A stretch of DNA of 33,721 bases, from assembly GCA_022072245.1 (NCBI GenBank), contig JAJVIA010000016.1:47461-81181 (forward strand), in the 5' to 3' direction. The DNA comes from Anaerolineae bacterium. Lineage in GTDB: Bacteria > Chloroflexota > Anaerolineae > UBA4142 > SHND01. Each line of letters opens with the position of its first letter. The stretch's first letter is position 1. Under the pieces are notes generated by a model. The model searched no databases and had not been told where the DNA came from. It saw only the letters and a list, made by a program, of their open reading frames with translations. Shown piece by piece: positions 1 to 8,089 of the stretch. Made by a program: the position numbers and the translations under genes.

Positions 1-7
1 ATAATGC

Positions 8-23
8 GGCGTTAGAGAACGCC
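8..23. repeat. Small hairpin in left-edge noncoding stretch
   Basis: GGCGTT and AACGCC flank an AGAG loop. It lies beyond the minC stop codon, in the first 63 bases, where I see no gene. On the minus strand it would sit between minC and whatever follows (minD is expected but not visible). It has no U-tract, so it is not a convincing terminator. Confidence 0.35.
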
Positions 24-63
24 TTGCTACGCATCTTTATTGCAATCGCAAAATGTTAAAAAA

Positions 64-714
64 CTAGACGCGCCACGGTTCAATCACGATGCGCCCGTTT
101 CGCACGCACGCGATTTCGGGACCCCGCGTTTTTTTCCCGCGTCCTTCGGGCGAGGCGGCAATATGTCCGCCAATGCGAATTTGCGGCGGATTCAAGCTCA
201 TGGCGCCAACCGTCGCGCTGTCGTCGCCCTGCGCGCCGGCGTGAACCAGACCGCGCAATTTGCCAAAGACCAATACATCGCCCGCCGCAATAATTTGCGC
301 GCCGTCATTCACGTCGCCGTACACGACGACGGGACCCGAATGTTTAATGATTTGTCCCGAACGGATGGTGCGGCGAATCATTAACGCTTCGGTGTCGCCG
401 ACGCGCTGCGTACGCATCTCGGCGCGTTCGGGAGATGTCGTGGGCGCTTGCGGCGCGGCGGGCATCATGGCGCTGACCTGGATATTGTGCGCCGCCAAAA
501 GCTCTTGCAGCTGCGCGCGTTCGTTTTCGTGCAAAAAACGGTTGCCGGTTTCGACGCTCACTTGGGCGCCGCGAAAAAAAGCCGAGGCGTTCGGGCGCGC
601 CAATTGGCGTTCCAGTTCGGCGAGGATTTCGTCCCACGCGCCATCGCCCAGCGCAATCAATACGCCGTCGCGTGTGCCGCGCAAGGTCACTTTTGCGCCA
701 GGTTCTGATTTCAT
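64..714 (-). CDS. minC: Septum site-determining protein MinC
   Basis: MinC inhibits FtsZ polymerisation away from mid-cell and works with the membrane ATPase MinD. The protein has 216 residues, normal for the family. Residues 1 to about 105 resemble the N-terminal FtsZ-antagonising domain. From about 118 on is the typical C-terminal beta-helix, with RSGQIIKHSG, VVVYGDVNDGAQIIAAGDV, VFGKLRGLVHAGA, PPQIRIGG and the ending GRIVIEPW. I chose the ATG at 714, preceded by AAAGGG. The frame stays open upstream but would run into mrdA and has no family similarity there. The gene lies 110 bases after mrdA on the same strand, the usual order in shape and division clusters. MinD and MinE, its partners, are not in the window and would be expected beyond the left edge. 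Confidence 0.95.
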   Translation of the reverse strand: MKSEPGAKVTLRGTRDGVLIALGDGAWDEILAELERQLARPNASAFFRGAQVSVETGNRFLHENERAQLQELLAAHNIQVSAMMPAAPQAPTTSPERAEMRTQRVGDTEALMIRRTIRSGQIIKHSGPVVVYGDVNDGAQIIAAGDVLVFGKLRGLVHAGAQGDDSATVGAMSLNPPQIRIGGHIAASPEGRGKKTRGPEIACVRNGRIVIEPWRV

Positions 715-824
715 TGGCTGTAACCCTTTCGAGTTAGAGAGCGTGCGAGTTTGCGGGAAAACGCTTTTTTTATACACCCAAGCGCGCGCGTTGGCGCTAA
801 CAATGCGCTTACAAATGGCGCGCG

Positions 825-3203
825 TTAGCGCGCGGTAAATTGGACCGTATAAAGTTTGTTGGGCGCGAGGTCCAGCGCGACGCCTTGCGAAGTTGCCGCG
901 CCGGTGAGACGGATGAACCAACGCGCGCCGGGCGCCGTCTGGATTTGGTCAAAACGAAATGCGCCGTCCGCGCCGGTGACGGCGGATGCCACGACTTGGC
1001 CGTTGCCGTTCTCCAAAATGACCGTGACGCCGTTGACGGCTGAACCGTCCGCGTTGAGAATCGTGCCGGCAACGCTCGGCGCCGCGACCGCGCTGTCTTG
1101 AACTTGGGCGATGTGTCCGCTAAACGTTGCCGTCGTGGGTTCGGTGGGCGTTTGCGGCAACGGCGCATTCGCGTTGCGCGTTTCGGGCGGCGGCGGCGCG
1201 GAAGGGCGCACCACATTTTCATTGGCGGGCAGATTGAAATACGCGCGCAAAATTTCGCCCGCAATCGGCGCCGCGACTTCGGACCCTTCGCCGCCATTGT
1301 ACACAAAAACTACGACGGCGACTTCGGGTTTGTCATACGGCGCGAATGCCGTGAACCAGGCATGAGTCGGCAAGTGGCCCGCCACTTTGGGCCCAAAGAA
1401 TTCGGCGGTGCCGGTTTTTGCCGCAATCGCCAAATCCGGGTAATTGACTTTCCACGCGGTGCCGCGCGTGACGGCTTCGCGCATCCCTTGCCGCACGAAC
1501 GCCAGATTTTTTTCGTCAATGGGCAGCTTGCGAATGACTTGCGGCTCGATGGCGTTGGTCATGACGCTGCTGGAACTGACAATCGCGTGTCCCAAATGCG
1601 GACGATACAAGGTACCGCCATTGGCAAGCGCCGCCGTCATGTTCAAAATTTGCAGAGGCGTCGCCAAGACAAAACCTTGACCGATTGCCATGTTGTACGT
1701 ATCGCCGGTGGTCCATTGTTCGTTCAAGGTTTGCTGTTTCCATTTGGGGTCGGGCACCAGACCGGGCGCTTCGCCGGGCAAGTCAATGCCGGAGGGTTCG
1801 CCAAACCCAAAGAGCCGCGCATAGTCCGCGAGCATAGTTTGCCCCAAAGGCGTTTGAAAATCGGTAAAGCCGCCCGCGAGTTTGTAAAAGAAAATATCGT
1901 TCGAGTTGGCGATGGCGTCAATGATATTTTGAAAACCGAAACCGGGGCGATACCAATTGTAAAACGGCTGCGCCAGCCGCGCGTCGTCCGGGAAAAAGCG
2001 ATTGGGCAGATACATGATGCCCGGGTCAAAGAGCTGCGTGTTCTGGTCAATCACGCCCTCTTGCAAACCGCCTGCCGCCGAAAATAATTTATACACTGAA
2101 CCGGGCGGATACATGCCGCTGATGGCGTGATTGATGAGCGGACGGTCTTTGTCCAGATTCAACGCGTTGAAATCGGTGGCGCGGATGCCGCGCGCGAATA
2201 AATTATTGTCGTACGTCGGCAGCGAGACGAGCGCCAAAATTTCGCCGTTGTTGGGATTCATCACAATCGCGGCGCCTTGCTTGACGTTCTTTTTTGCCAT
2301 GCCTTGCACGAGCGCGGCTTGGACCTTTTTTTGCAATTCCAAATCAAGCGCCAGGACGACATTGTTGCCGGGGATGGGGTCTTGCTGCGGACGGTTGCTG
2401 ATGATGTTGCCGTTCGCGTCCACAATCGCCAAATCCACGCCGCTGCGGCCCCGCAGTTGGTCTTCGTATGCCGCTTCGAGACCCGTCACGCCGACGAGAT
2501 CGTTTTGTTCGTATCCGCGTTTTTCATATTCGTTCAAAGTCTCGCCGGAAATGGCGCCGAGATACCCCAACAAATGCGCGACGACAGAACCTTCGGGATA
2601 GGTTCGCACCGGCTGAATCTCGACGCGCACGCCGGGATACGCGACGCCTTTTTCTTGCAGCTCAAAGGCAATCAAACGCGGGATATTGGTTTTGACGAGA
2701 ACGGGATTGAATGGATCGGTGCGGCGTCCCTCGTCCACCAATTCGGTCAAACCGGGGCGGCGCGTCGGCGAAATAAAAGTGCGCGAGACATCGCTCGCGA
2801 GCGCGCCCAGCGCGTCGGTCGAATCCGCCGTAATCACGGTATTGAGCGGCGCGTCAATCAGCACGCTCAATTTTTTCAAAATTTCGTCTTGCTGCGCGCG
2901 CGGCAAATCGGCGGGGACGATGCTGACATTGAATTGCGGTTCGTTGCGAACCAACGCTTGTCCATTGCGGTCGTACAAAATGCCGCGCGCGGCGTCCGTC
3001 CGAATCAGGCGCACGCGATTCTCTTCGGCGGCTTGCGTGTACGCTTTGCCCTGCACCACTTGGATTTGATACAGGTTGTACAGCAGCGCCAAGAACGCCA
3101 CAATCACCAGACCCGCAAACAGACGAATCACGGGACTGGGTTTGACTTCGAGTTCAAGTTCGTCTTCTTCGTGAACTTGGGGCGGACGTTTATAGCGCAA
3201 CAT
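825..3203 (-). CDS. mrdA: Penicillin-binding protein 2 (class B transpeptidase) with extra C-terminal domain
   Basis: PBP2 cross-links peptidoglycan during lateral growth as part of the MreBCD/RodA elongasome. The 792-residue protein has a short cytoplasmic tail, one membrane anchor (about 26-46), the dimerisation domain (about 60-250) and the transpeptidase domain (about 280-655). Active-site motifs are S369-V-Y-K372, S434-N-D and K596-T-G. Most PBP2 proteins end near residue 600-650. This one continues with a Pro-rich linker (about 664-695) and an 80-residue segment (about 710-792) reading SVAGTILNADGSAVNGVTV and later TGADGAFRF, typical of carboxypeptidase-regulatory-like or Cna-B-type beta-sandwich domains. 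The start is an ATG downstream of a good sigma70-type promoter. minC follows. RodA, its usual polymerase partner, is not in the window. Confidence 0.95.
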   Translation of the reverse strand: MLRYKRPPQVHEEDELELEVKPSPVIRLFAGLVIVAFLALLYNLYQIQVVQGKAYTQAAEENRVRLIRTDAARGILYDRNGQALVRNEPQFNVSIVPADLPRAQQDEILKKLSVLIDAPLNTVITADSTDALGALASDVSRTFISPTRRPGLTELVDEGRRTDPFNPVLVKTNIPRLIAFELQEKGVAYPGVRVEIQPVRTYPEGSVVAHLLGYLGAISGETLNEYEKRGYEQNDLVGVTGLEAAYEDQLRGRSGVDLAIVDANGNIISNRPQQDPIPGNNVVLALDLELQKKVQAALVQGMAKKNVKQGAAIVMNPNNGEILALVSLPTYDNNLFARGIRATDFNALNLDKDRPLINHAISGMYPPGSVYKLFSAAGGLQEGVIDQNTQLFDPGIMYLPNRFFPDDARLAQPFYNWYRPGFGFQNIIDAIANSNDIFFYKLAGGFTDFQTPLGQTMLADYARLFGFGEPSGIDLPGEAPGLVPDPKWKQQTLNEQWTTGDTYNMAIGQGFVLATPLQILNMTAALANGGTLYRPHLGHAIVSSSSVMTNAIEPQVIRKLPIDEKNLAFVRQGMREAVTRGTAWKVNYPDLAIAAKTGTAEFFGPKVAGHLPTHAWFTAFAPYDKPEVAVVVFVYNGGEGSEVAAPIAGEILRAYFNLPANENVVRPSAPPPPETRNANAPLPQTPTEPTTATFSGHIAQVQDSAVAAPSVAGTILNADGSAVNGVTVILENGNGQVVASAVTGADGAFRFDQIQTAPGARWFIRLTGAATSQGVALDLAPNKLYTVQFTAR

Positions 3204-3223
3204 AAAAAAAACTCTGGCAAAAA

Positions 3224-3252
3224 ATTATACGCGCGGCGGCGAGGGCATCCAA
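3224..3252 (-). promoter_or_regulatory. Promoter of mrdA-minC
   Basis: On the minus strand, TTGGAT (3252-3247), a 17-base spacer and a perfect TATAAT (3229-3224) precede the mrdA ATG by 20 bases. This predicts a very short 5' leader and shows that mrdA can be transcribed independently of mreBCD. Confidence 0.75.
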
Positions 3253-3444
3253 ATTCGCGCCGAACGAATTATGAGAACAGAATGAATGACGCAGCCCATT
3301 TCGGATTCAAGCGCAATGAATCGCGGCGCGCGCGTTTATATCTTGGCATACGATGCAAACGCCGATGCGATACGGTGAATCTAAAATGGGCGCAAGACCA
3401 AATTTCGCGTACAATGCAGCGCATCTCTATTACAAGGAGCGTTT

Positions 3445-4092
3445 ATGTCATACGCGATTCAACCGCGCAGCCGCGTCAAACGTTTGCCGGAACGCGCGTC
3501 GTACGATAAAGAGGTCATTTACCGAATTTTGGATGAGGCGCTGATTTGTCACGTCGGATTTGTCGTCGAAAATCAACCCTTTGTCATTCCAACCATTCAT
3601 GCGCGGCGCGACGATACGCTGCTGCTGCACGGCGCGACGGTGAGCCGTTTGTTGAAACATTTGCAAGCGGGCAATCCGATTTGCGTCGAGACGACGCTGC
3701 TTGACGGGCTGGTCGTCGCGCGCGGCGTCTTTCACAATTCCATGAATTATCGTTCGGTCGTTCTGTTTGGTCGCGGTCGTCTGCTCACGCGCGCGGAGGA
3801 AAAATACGAGGCGCTGCATGTCTTGACCGACCGCGTATTTCCGGGACGATGGGACGACTCGCGTTTGCCGAGCGCCAAAGAGCTAAAGGGGACGAGCATT
3901 ATCGTTTTGGACATTGAAAGCGCGTCGGCAAAGATGCGCGCGGGCGGACCCAAAGACGACGCGGCAGATTACGCGGGCGCGTGGTGGGCGGGCGTAATTC
4001 CGACGGAGCAAAAATTTCTCGCGCCGGTCAAGGATGAAAAGTTGCGCGCGGGCATTGCGACGCCGCGTTACTTGAAAAAATATACGCGCTAA
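3445..4092 (+). CDS. Pyridoxamine 5'-phosphate oxidase-like flavin-binding protein
   Basis: The 215-residue protein resembles the PNPOx-like split-barrel family (NimA-like and general FMN-binding proteins). Clues are the opening RSRVKRLPERASYDKEVIYRIL, a core with HVGFVVENQPFVIPTIHAR, LLLHGATVSRLL, GNPICVETTLLDGLVVARG and NYRSVVLFGRGR, then a helix rich in charged residues. Family members bind FMN, F420 or haem, so the cofactor and substrate cannot be fixed from sequence. AAGGAG lies 6 bases before the ATG, which settles the start. A possible -10 box TACAAT at 3410-3415 lacks a good -35. The gene is transcribed against its neighbours, sits between the mreBCD and mrdA-minC units, and ends at a bidirectional terminator. 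It looks like a single-gene insertion with no evident role in cell shape. Confidence 0.85.
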   Translation: MSYAIQPRSRVKRLPERASYDKEVIYRILDEALICHVGFVVENQPFVIPTIHARRDDTLLLHGATVSRLLKHLQAGNPICVETTLLDGLVVARGVFHNSMNYRSVVLFGRGRLLTRAEEKYEALHVLTDRVFPGRWDDSRLPSAKELKGTSIIVLDIESASAKMRAGGPKDDAADYAGAWWAGVIPTEQKFLAPVKDEKLRAGIATPRYLKKYTR

Positions 4093-4123
4093 AAACGAGA
4101 CGCCGTACTCACGGCGTCTTTTT
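4091..4123. terminator. Bidirectional intrinsic terminator
   Basis: The stem GACGCCGT / ACGGCGTC (4099-4118) with an ACTC loop is followed by TTTTTA. A-run AAAAAC precedes it, giving a U-tract on the other strand. It separates the convergent PNPOx-like gene and the mreBCD-membrane-protein unit, and overlaps the stop region of the latter. Confidence 0.85.
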
Positions 4124-6467
4124 ATTTCACAGTGAGCGTCCCCAGCGAAACGTACGCGTGGCCGTCGTCGGTTTGCAAACGCGTATTCGTCGCCGGGTCG
4201 TACACGCCTGCGCGCAATTCATAGACGCCCGGCGCCAGCGTCGCGGGAATTTCCAAAAGATGTTCGTCTGCCGCGTAGGCGTCTGTCTCCCAACGCGAGG
4301 TCGGCGCGTGCGCGGGATGCTGATTGTCTTGCTGCGCGACGATAACGCCATCCGCCGTCGTGAGATGTACGAACGCGCTGAGATTTTTTGCCAAGCCCGG
4401 CTGCGCGCGCCAATACAATAGCACGCGCACCGTTTCGCCGCGTCGCGCTTGCGTCGCGCTCACATCGTAACCGAGCCAGCGCAGCGCGTTTTCAAACAAA
4501 ACCGCGCGCGGCTGCGCGATACCTTGAATCGTTACGCCGTCGAAATGCGCGACCAGCGGATTGCTCACGTGGTCGAGATAAAAAAATTTCAAACCGAGCA
4601 AACCCAACGCGAGCGACAAAAGCGGAATCAAGCGCGCGGCTTGCGGTTCGCGCGGCGCGTTGTTGGCAAAAGCGTTTGCGGATTCACGACGACGGCGGCG
4701 TACAAAAGAGAGACCTACGACGCCCACAAGGAGCAAACCGCTTGCAAGCGAAATCCAATCCGCCGCTTGTTCGAGCGCCGTGCCAACATATTCCACGCGC
4801 AGCGTTCCGCTTTTTTCCACCGCAAAGGTAATCAAACCTGTGCGCGGCGTCGGCGTCAGGACGAGCGGCGCGCCGTCGAGCGTGACGCGCCATCCGGGAA
4901 AATAAAACGCGCGATAAACGGCGCGCCACGCCGTATTGGCGTTCACGCAAAGCGTTTCGGCGAGCGGCGCGCGCTGGGCGCCGCAAACGGTTACGCCTTC
5001 GGGCAGCGTCAAACGCGATGGAATTTCGCCGCGCGCATAGCTGTCGGCGAACGGCGACGCGTCGGGCAAATTTTGAACCCACGCCGGCAGATATTCTCCG
5101 AACGACGTTGTGCCGAACGCGCCCGTCTTGCGTTCGTACGCAAACATATCGTTCAAATTTGGATTGGGCGAAAGGTCGGTCGCATAACGCGGATAGAGCA
5201 GCGGGATGGCGCTCACAATGATTGCGGCAATCGCGAGACCCGCGCCCAGAGTGCGCCAGCGCGCGGGAACAAGCCCAAGCGCCGCGCCGACAAAGGGCGC
5301 GAGACACAAGGCGACCAAGCCGCGCAAACGCATCGGCAGTTGGATAAAAGATAAAAGGGCAAGATGGTCCCAGATGGGTTGCGAGAACGAAAGCATCAAT
5401 ACGACCAAGCCGCATGCGCCGAGCGCCAGCGCGCCCCAAGGCAGCGCGCGCCGCGACCGAAATTTTCCCGCGAGCAAAAGCATGCCCAAACTCGCCAATA
5501 GAATTTGAACGACGCCGAGCGTATTGGGAAACGTTGGATTCAGGCGCCCGGCGTCCGCGCGCGGCAGCAAGGCAATCAATTCCGCAGGCGCGACGAAATG
5601 AAAACGATAATCAAAATCGGGCGTCACCATCACGCGCGCAATTTGGACAAAAGCGCGTTCGGTCAACGCGGGCAGCCAGAAAAATGCCGCGAGGCCGAGC
5701 GCGACGCCAAATGCCGCGAGCAGCGCAAGCGCTGTAGGCATGATGCGCCAAGCGTCCGCCTCGTTGCGCGCGTTGTGCGCGCGGCTCGCCACGCACGCCG
5801 CGCTAAACAACAACAACACGGGCGCGAACAAAAAACTGGTCACATTGTGCGAGAGCGTTACCGCCGCGAAAAAAAATACAGCCAGCGCCCAATTCAACGC
5901 GGTGGGTTTTTGCGCGAGCGCGAAAAAACGCCACAGCGCGAACGGCGCGAACGCGAGCGCCCATTGTTCCGCCAAATTCGCGCGCGACAACGCATTGAAC
6001 AAAAGATACGGCGCGTACAAATAGGCGAGCGCCGCCATCAAGGCGCCGAGATTTAGATTTGTCCGCGCGGCGTCGGCTTGGCTAAAATCGGCGAGCTGTT
6101 CCAACAACGCGCGCGCAAAATAAAACATTCCCACCGCGCCGACATACAGCGCGGCGGCGAGCGAAAGATTCAACGCGAGCGGAAACGGAACGCCGACCCA
6201 ATGTAACGGCGTGGTGAGGTAATAGACTAGCGGGGCGTAATAATTGAATAACGGCATCCCGTACCCAAATGCCAGGTCGGGCAGCCAGCGCGTAAAAAAA
6301 ATTCCGTCGCGCCATAACGCATCCAATTGGACGAGCCGATAGAGATGGAGCAATCCGTCCGCGCTGCGCGTGGGCGTCGGCGAAAAAAGCGGCGAGAGCG
6401 CGGGCAGCGTCAGCAGCGTCAAGAGGACGAACCACGATAGGCGGCGGGGCAGAGAAAAAATTTTCAC
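4122..6467 (-). CDS. Large polytopic membrane protein, PTPS-related (GT-C-like) family
   Basis: This 781-residue protein has about a dozen hydrophobic segments in its first 575 residues, one more near 625, and a soluble C-terminal part. The N-terminus (ADGLLHLYRLVQLDALWRDG, then LPDLAFGYGMPLFNYYAPLVYYL) matches the '6-pyruvoyl-tetrahydropterin synthase-related' membrane family. Despite that name, these proteins look like GT-C-fold glycosyltransferases using lipid-linked sugars. The acidic and aromatic residues in the first loop would be near the presumed active site. The last 140 residues (LFENALRWLGYDV to SLGTLTVK) look like an extracytoplasmic beta-sandwich. Start: GTG 26 bases after mreD, with no clear Shine-Dalgarno sequence. 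Position suggests cotranscription with mreBCD and a role in envelope glycan assembly, which is inference only. Confidence 0.75.
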   Translation of the reverse strand: MKIFSLPRRLSWFVLLTLLTLPALSPLFSPTPTRSADGLLHLYRLVQLDALWRDGIFFTRWLPDLAFGYGMPLFNYYAPLVYYLTTPLHWVGVPFPLALNLSLAAALYVGAVGMFYFARALLEQLADFSQADAARTNLNLGALMAALAYLYAPYLLFNALSRANLAEQWALAFAPFALWRFFALAQKPTALNWALAVFFFAAVTLSHNVTSFLFAPVLLLFSAACVASRAHNARNEADAWRIMPTALALLAAFGVALGLAAFFWLPALTERAFVQIARVMVTPDFDYRFHFVAPAELIALLPRADAGRLNPTFPNTLGVVQILLASLGMLLLAGKFRSRRALPWGALALGACGLVVLMLSFSQPIWDHLALLSFIQLPMRLRGLVALCLAPFVGAALGLVPARWRTLGAGLAIAAIIVSAIPLLYPRYATDLSPNPNLNDMFAYERKTGAFGTTSFGEYLPAWVQNLPDASPFADSYARGEIPSRLTLPEGVTVCGAQRAPLAETLCVNANTAWRAVYRAFYFPGWRVTLDGAPLVLTPTPRTGLITFAVEKSGTLRVEYVGTALEQAADWISLASGLLLVGVVGLSFVRRRRRESANAFANNAPREPQAARLIPLLSLALGLLGLKFFYLDHVSNPLVAHFDGVTIQGIAQPRAVLFENALRWLGYDVSATQARRGETVRVLLYWRAQPGLAKNLSAFVHLTTADGVIVAQQDNQHPAHAPTSRWETDAYAADEHLLEIPATLAPGVYELRAGVYDPATNTRLQTDDGHAYVSLGTLTVK

Positions 6468-6493
6468 GGATGCGACCGAGCGGGTTTAACCGC

Positions 6494-6991
6494 CTACCAA
6501 GTCAAGCGCGGCCGCACCACGCGGTCGAGACGGCGCAGCGCCCAATACATGAACGGCATTAGCGCGGTGTTGAGGATGGCGGTGGGGAGAACGATATTGA
6601 AAATATAAATCGCCCAACTGACCGGATAGCCGAGCGTTTGCAGCGCCGCTGCGCTGCCGATATAAACCATCAAGGTCGCCACAAAAATAGTCGCCAACGG
6701 AATAAAGATATTGGAACGAAAAAAAGTGGTCTGCAAAGAATCGGCGAGAAAACCAATCGCGCCGAGCGTGAGGGCTTGCAAGCCAAACGGCGTCCCCGAC
6801 AGCAAATCCAACAAAATTCCGCCGCCAAAACCCAAAAGCGTCGCTTGCCCGTTGCCATGCACGACGCCCCAGCCGACGACGAGCATGAGCATCAAGTCCG
6901 GGCGCACGGGCCCCGGCAAAAAAATCGGCAGCAGCGTCGTTTGCACGAGCGCTATCAGTACGAGCAGTGGAACGACCAGATAAGGCGACAT
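6494..6991 (-). CDS. mreD: Rod shape-determining protein MreD
   Basis: MreD is an integral membrane subunit of the elongasome that couples MreC to the cytoskeleton and to PBP2/RodA. The 165-residue product has five or six hydrophobic segments and the family's typical opening LVVPLLVLIALVQTTLLPIF, followed by RPDLMLMLVVGWGV and GFGGGILLDLLSGTPFGLQALTLGAIG, the most conserved stretch. I chose the ATG at 6991, which gives the usual MreD length and N-terminus. A TTG at 7048 in frame would add 19 basic residues (RFTARTRIKPPRQKAKLF), possible but less typical. Neither start has a clear Shine-Dalgarno sequence. It lies just after mreC and before the PTPS-related membrane protein on the same strand. 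Confidence 0.92.
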   Translation of the reverse strand: MSPYLVVPLLVLIALVQTTLLPIFLPGPVRPDLMLMLVVGWGVVHGNGQATLLGFGGGILLDLLSGTPFGLQALTLGAIGFLADSLQTTFFRSNIFIPLATIFVATLMVYIGSAAALQTLGYPVSWAIYIFNIVLPTAILNTALMPFMYWALRRLDRVVRPRLTW

Positions 6992-7082
6992 GAAAAGTTT
7001 AGCTTTTTGACGCGGCGGTTTGATGCGCGTGCGCGCGGTGAACCGCAAGGCGCGACGATGCCACGCGAACGACGCGGCGGCT

Positions 7083-8012
7083 TTATGGCGTTGGCGTGGC
7101 GGCGGGCGCGGGCGCGCGGCGCGTGGCGGTGGGCGATGGCGTCGGCGTCGGCGTTTCTTCCGCCGTAATGTCGGTGGGCGTAAAGCGTTTCATCACCAAC
7201 ACATATTCGAGCCGCTGCAAATCCACGCTCGGACGCACCAACGCTTCGGTGAATAACGCGGTATCGCGTTGATTGACTTGGACCACCTGACCGATGACGA
7301 TGCGTTTAGGAAAAGCGCCGCTGATGCCTGACGTGAGAATCACATCGCCTTCTTGAACGGCTTCGCCCAAAGGCAAAAAACGCATCAAGACAAGCTCGCT
7401 GCCGCGCCCTTGACCTTGAATAATGCCGGTGGCGCGCGATGATTGAACGACGGCATTGACGGACGACGACGCATCGTTAATCAATTGTACGCGCGCCCAA
7501 TGCGCGCCCACTTCGGAAACGCGCCCGACCAAGCCGACGGGCGTAATGACCGGCATCCCGACTGCCACATTGTCGGCGCGGCCCTGGTCAATCACGATGT
7601 AATTGACCAGCGGCGAAGGGTCTTGCGCCAGAACGCGCGCGCGATTTTCTAGAACGGTGGCGCCGCTCAACAAGTAATCGGGATTCTCTTGTTTGTATTC
7701 CAATTGCGCGCGCAGCTCGGCGTTTTCGCTTTCCAATTCGCGCACCCGCACGCGGTCGAGCGTGGATTGATTCAACTGTTCTTGGAGTTGTTTGACTTGG
7801 GCGCGCAATTCGTTCACGCTTTGAAACCCGCCAAATAAATTGGTGACGCCGTTGGTGGCGTCAATCAGCGCTTCTTGGGCGGGCGTCAGGATGCCAAAGG
7901 TCGCGTCCTGAACGAAACCCATATTGCCGGTAAAGCGCAGGATGATGCCGAGAATAATAACCAATGCGAGAAAGAGAATGATGCTAGCGCGTGAACGCAA
8001 GAGGTCGGACAT
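7083..8012 (-). CDS. mreC: Rod shape-determining protein MreC
   Basis: MreC is a bitopic protein linking MreB filaments to PBP2 in the periplasm or outer wall space. The 309-residue product has a short cytoplasmic tail (MSDLLRSRAS), one membrane segment (about 11-30), a coiled coil (about 55-105, NELRAQVKQLQEQLNQ then ELESENAELRAQLEY) and the two-lobed beta-barrel domain (VGMPVITPVGLVGRVSEVG, GIIQGQGRGSELVLMRFLPLGEAVQEGDVILTSG). It ends in a Thr/Pro/Ala-rich tail (TPTPTPSPTATRR), longer than in most homologues. I chose the ATG at 8012 because the membrane segment follows directly. A TTG start at 8063 would add 17 residues over a stretch of imperfect CTTGGAG repeats and is unlikely. It follows mreB by 77 bases. 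Confidence 0.93.
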   Translation of the reverse strand: MSDLLRSRASIILFLALVIILGIILRFTGNMGFVQDATFGILTPAQEALIDATNGVTNLFGGFQSVNELRAQVKQLQEQLNQSTLDRVRVRELESENAELRAQLEYKQENPDYLLSGATVLENRARVLAQDPSPLVNYIVIDQGRADNVAVGMPVITPVGLVGRVSEVGAHWARVQLINDASSSVNAVVQSSRATGIIQGQGRGSELVLMRFLPLGEAVQEGDVILTSGISGAFPKRIVIGQVVQVNQRDTALFTEALVRPSVDLQRLEYVLVMKRFTPTDITAEETPTPTPSPTATRRAPAPAATPTP

Positions 8013-8089
8013 TAGCTTGGAGCTTTGAGCTTGGAGTTTTGACGCTCCAAACTGGAAACGCAAAAAAACGGAGAGCCGTTAGCGAGTCG

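Noticed and set aside
1098-3509. Long open frames antisense to mrdA (329 and 410 codons)
   Set aside because: The opposite frame carries an unmistakable PBP2. The antisense products are Arg/His/Gly-rich without any family pattern, as expected from GC-rich codon use.
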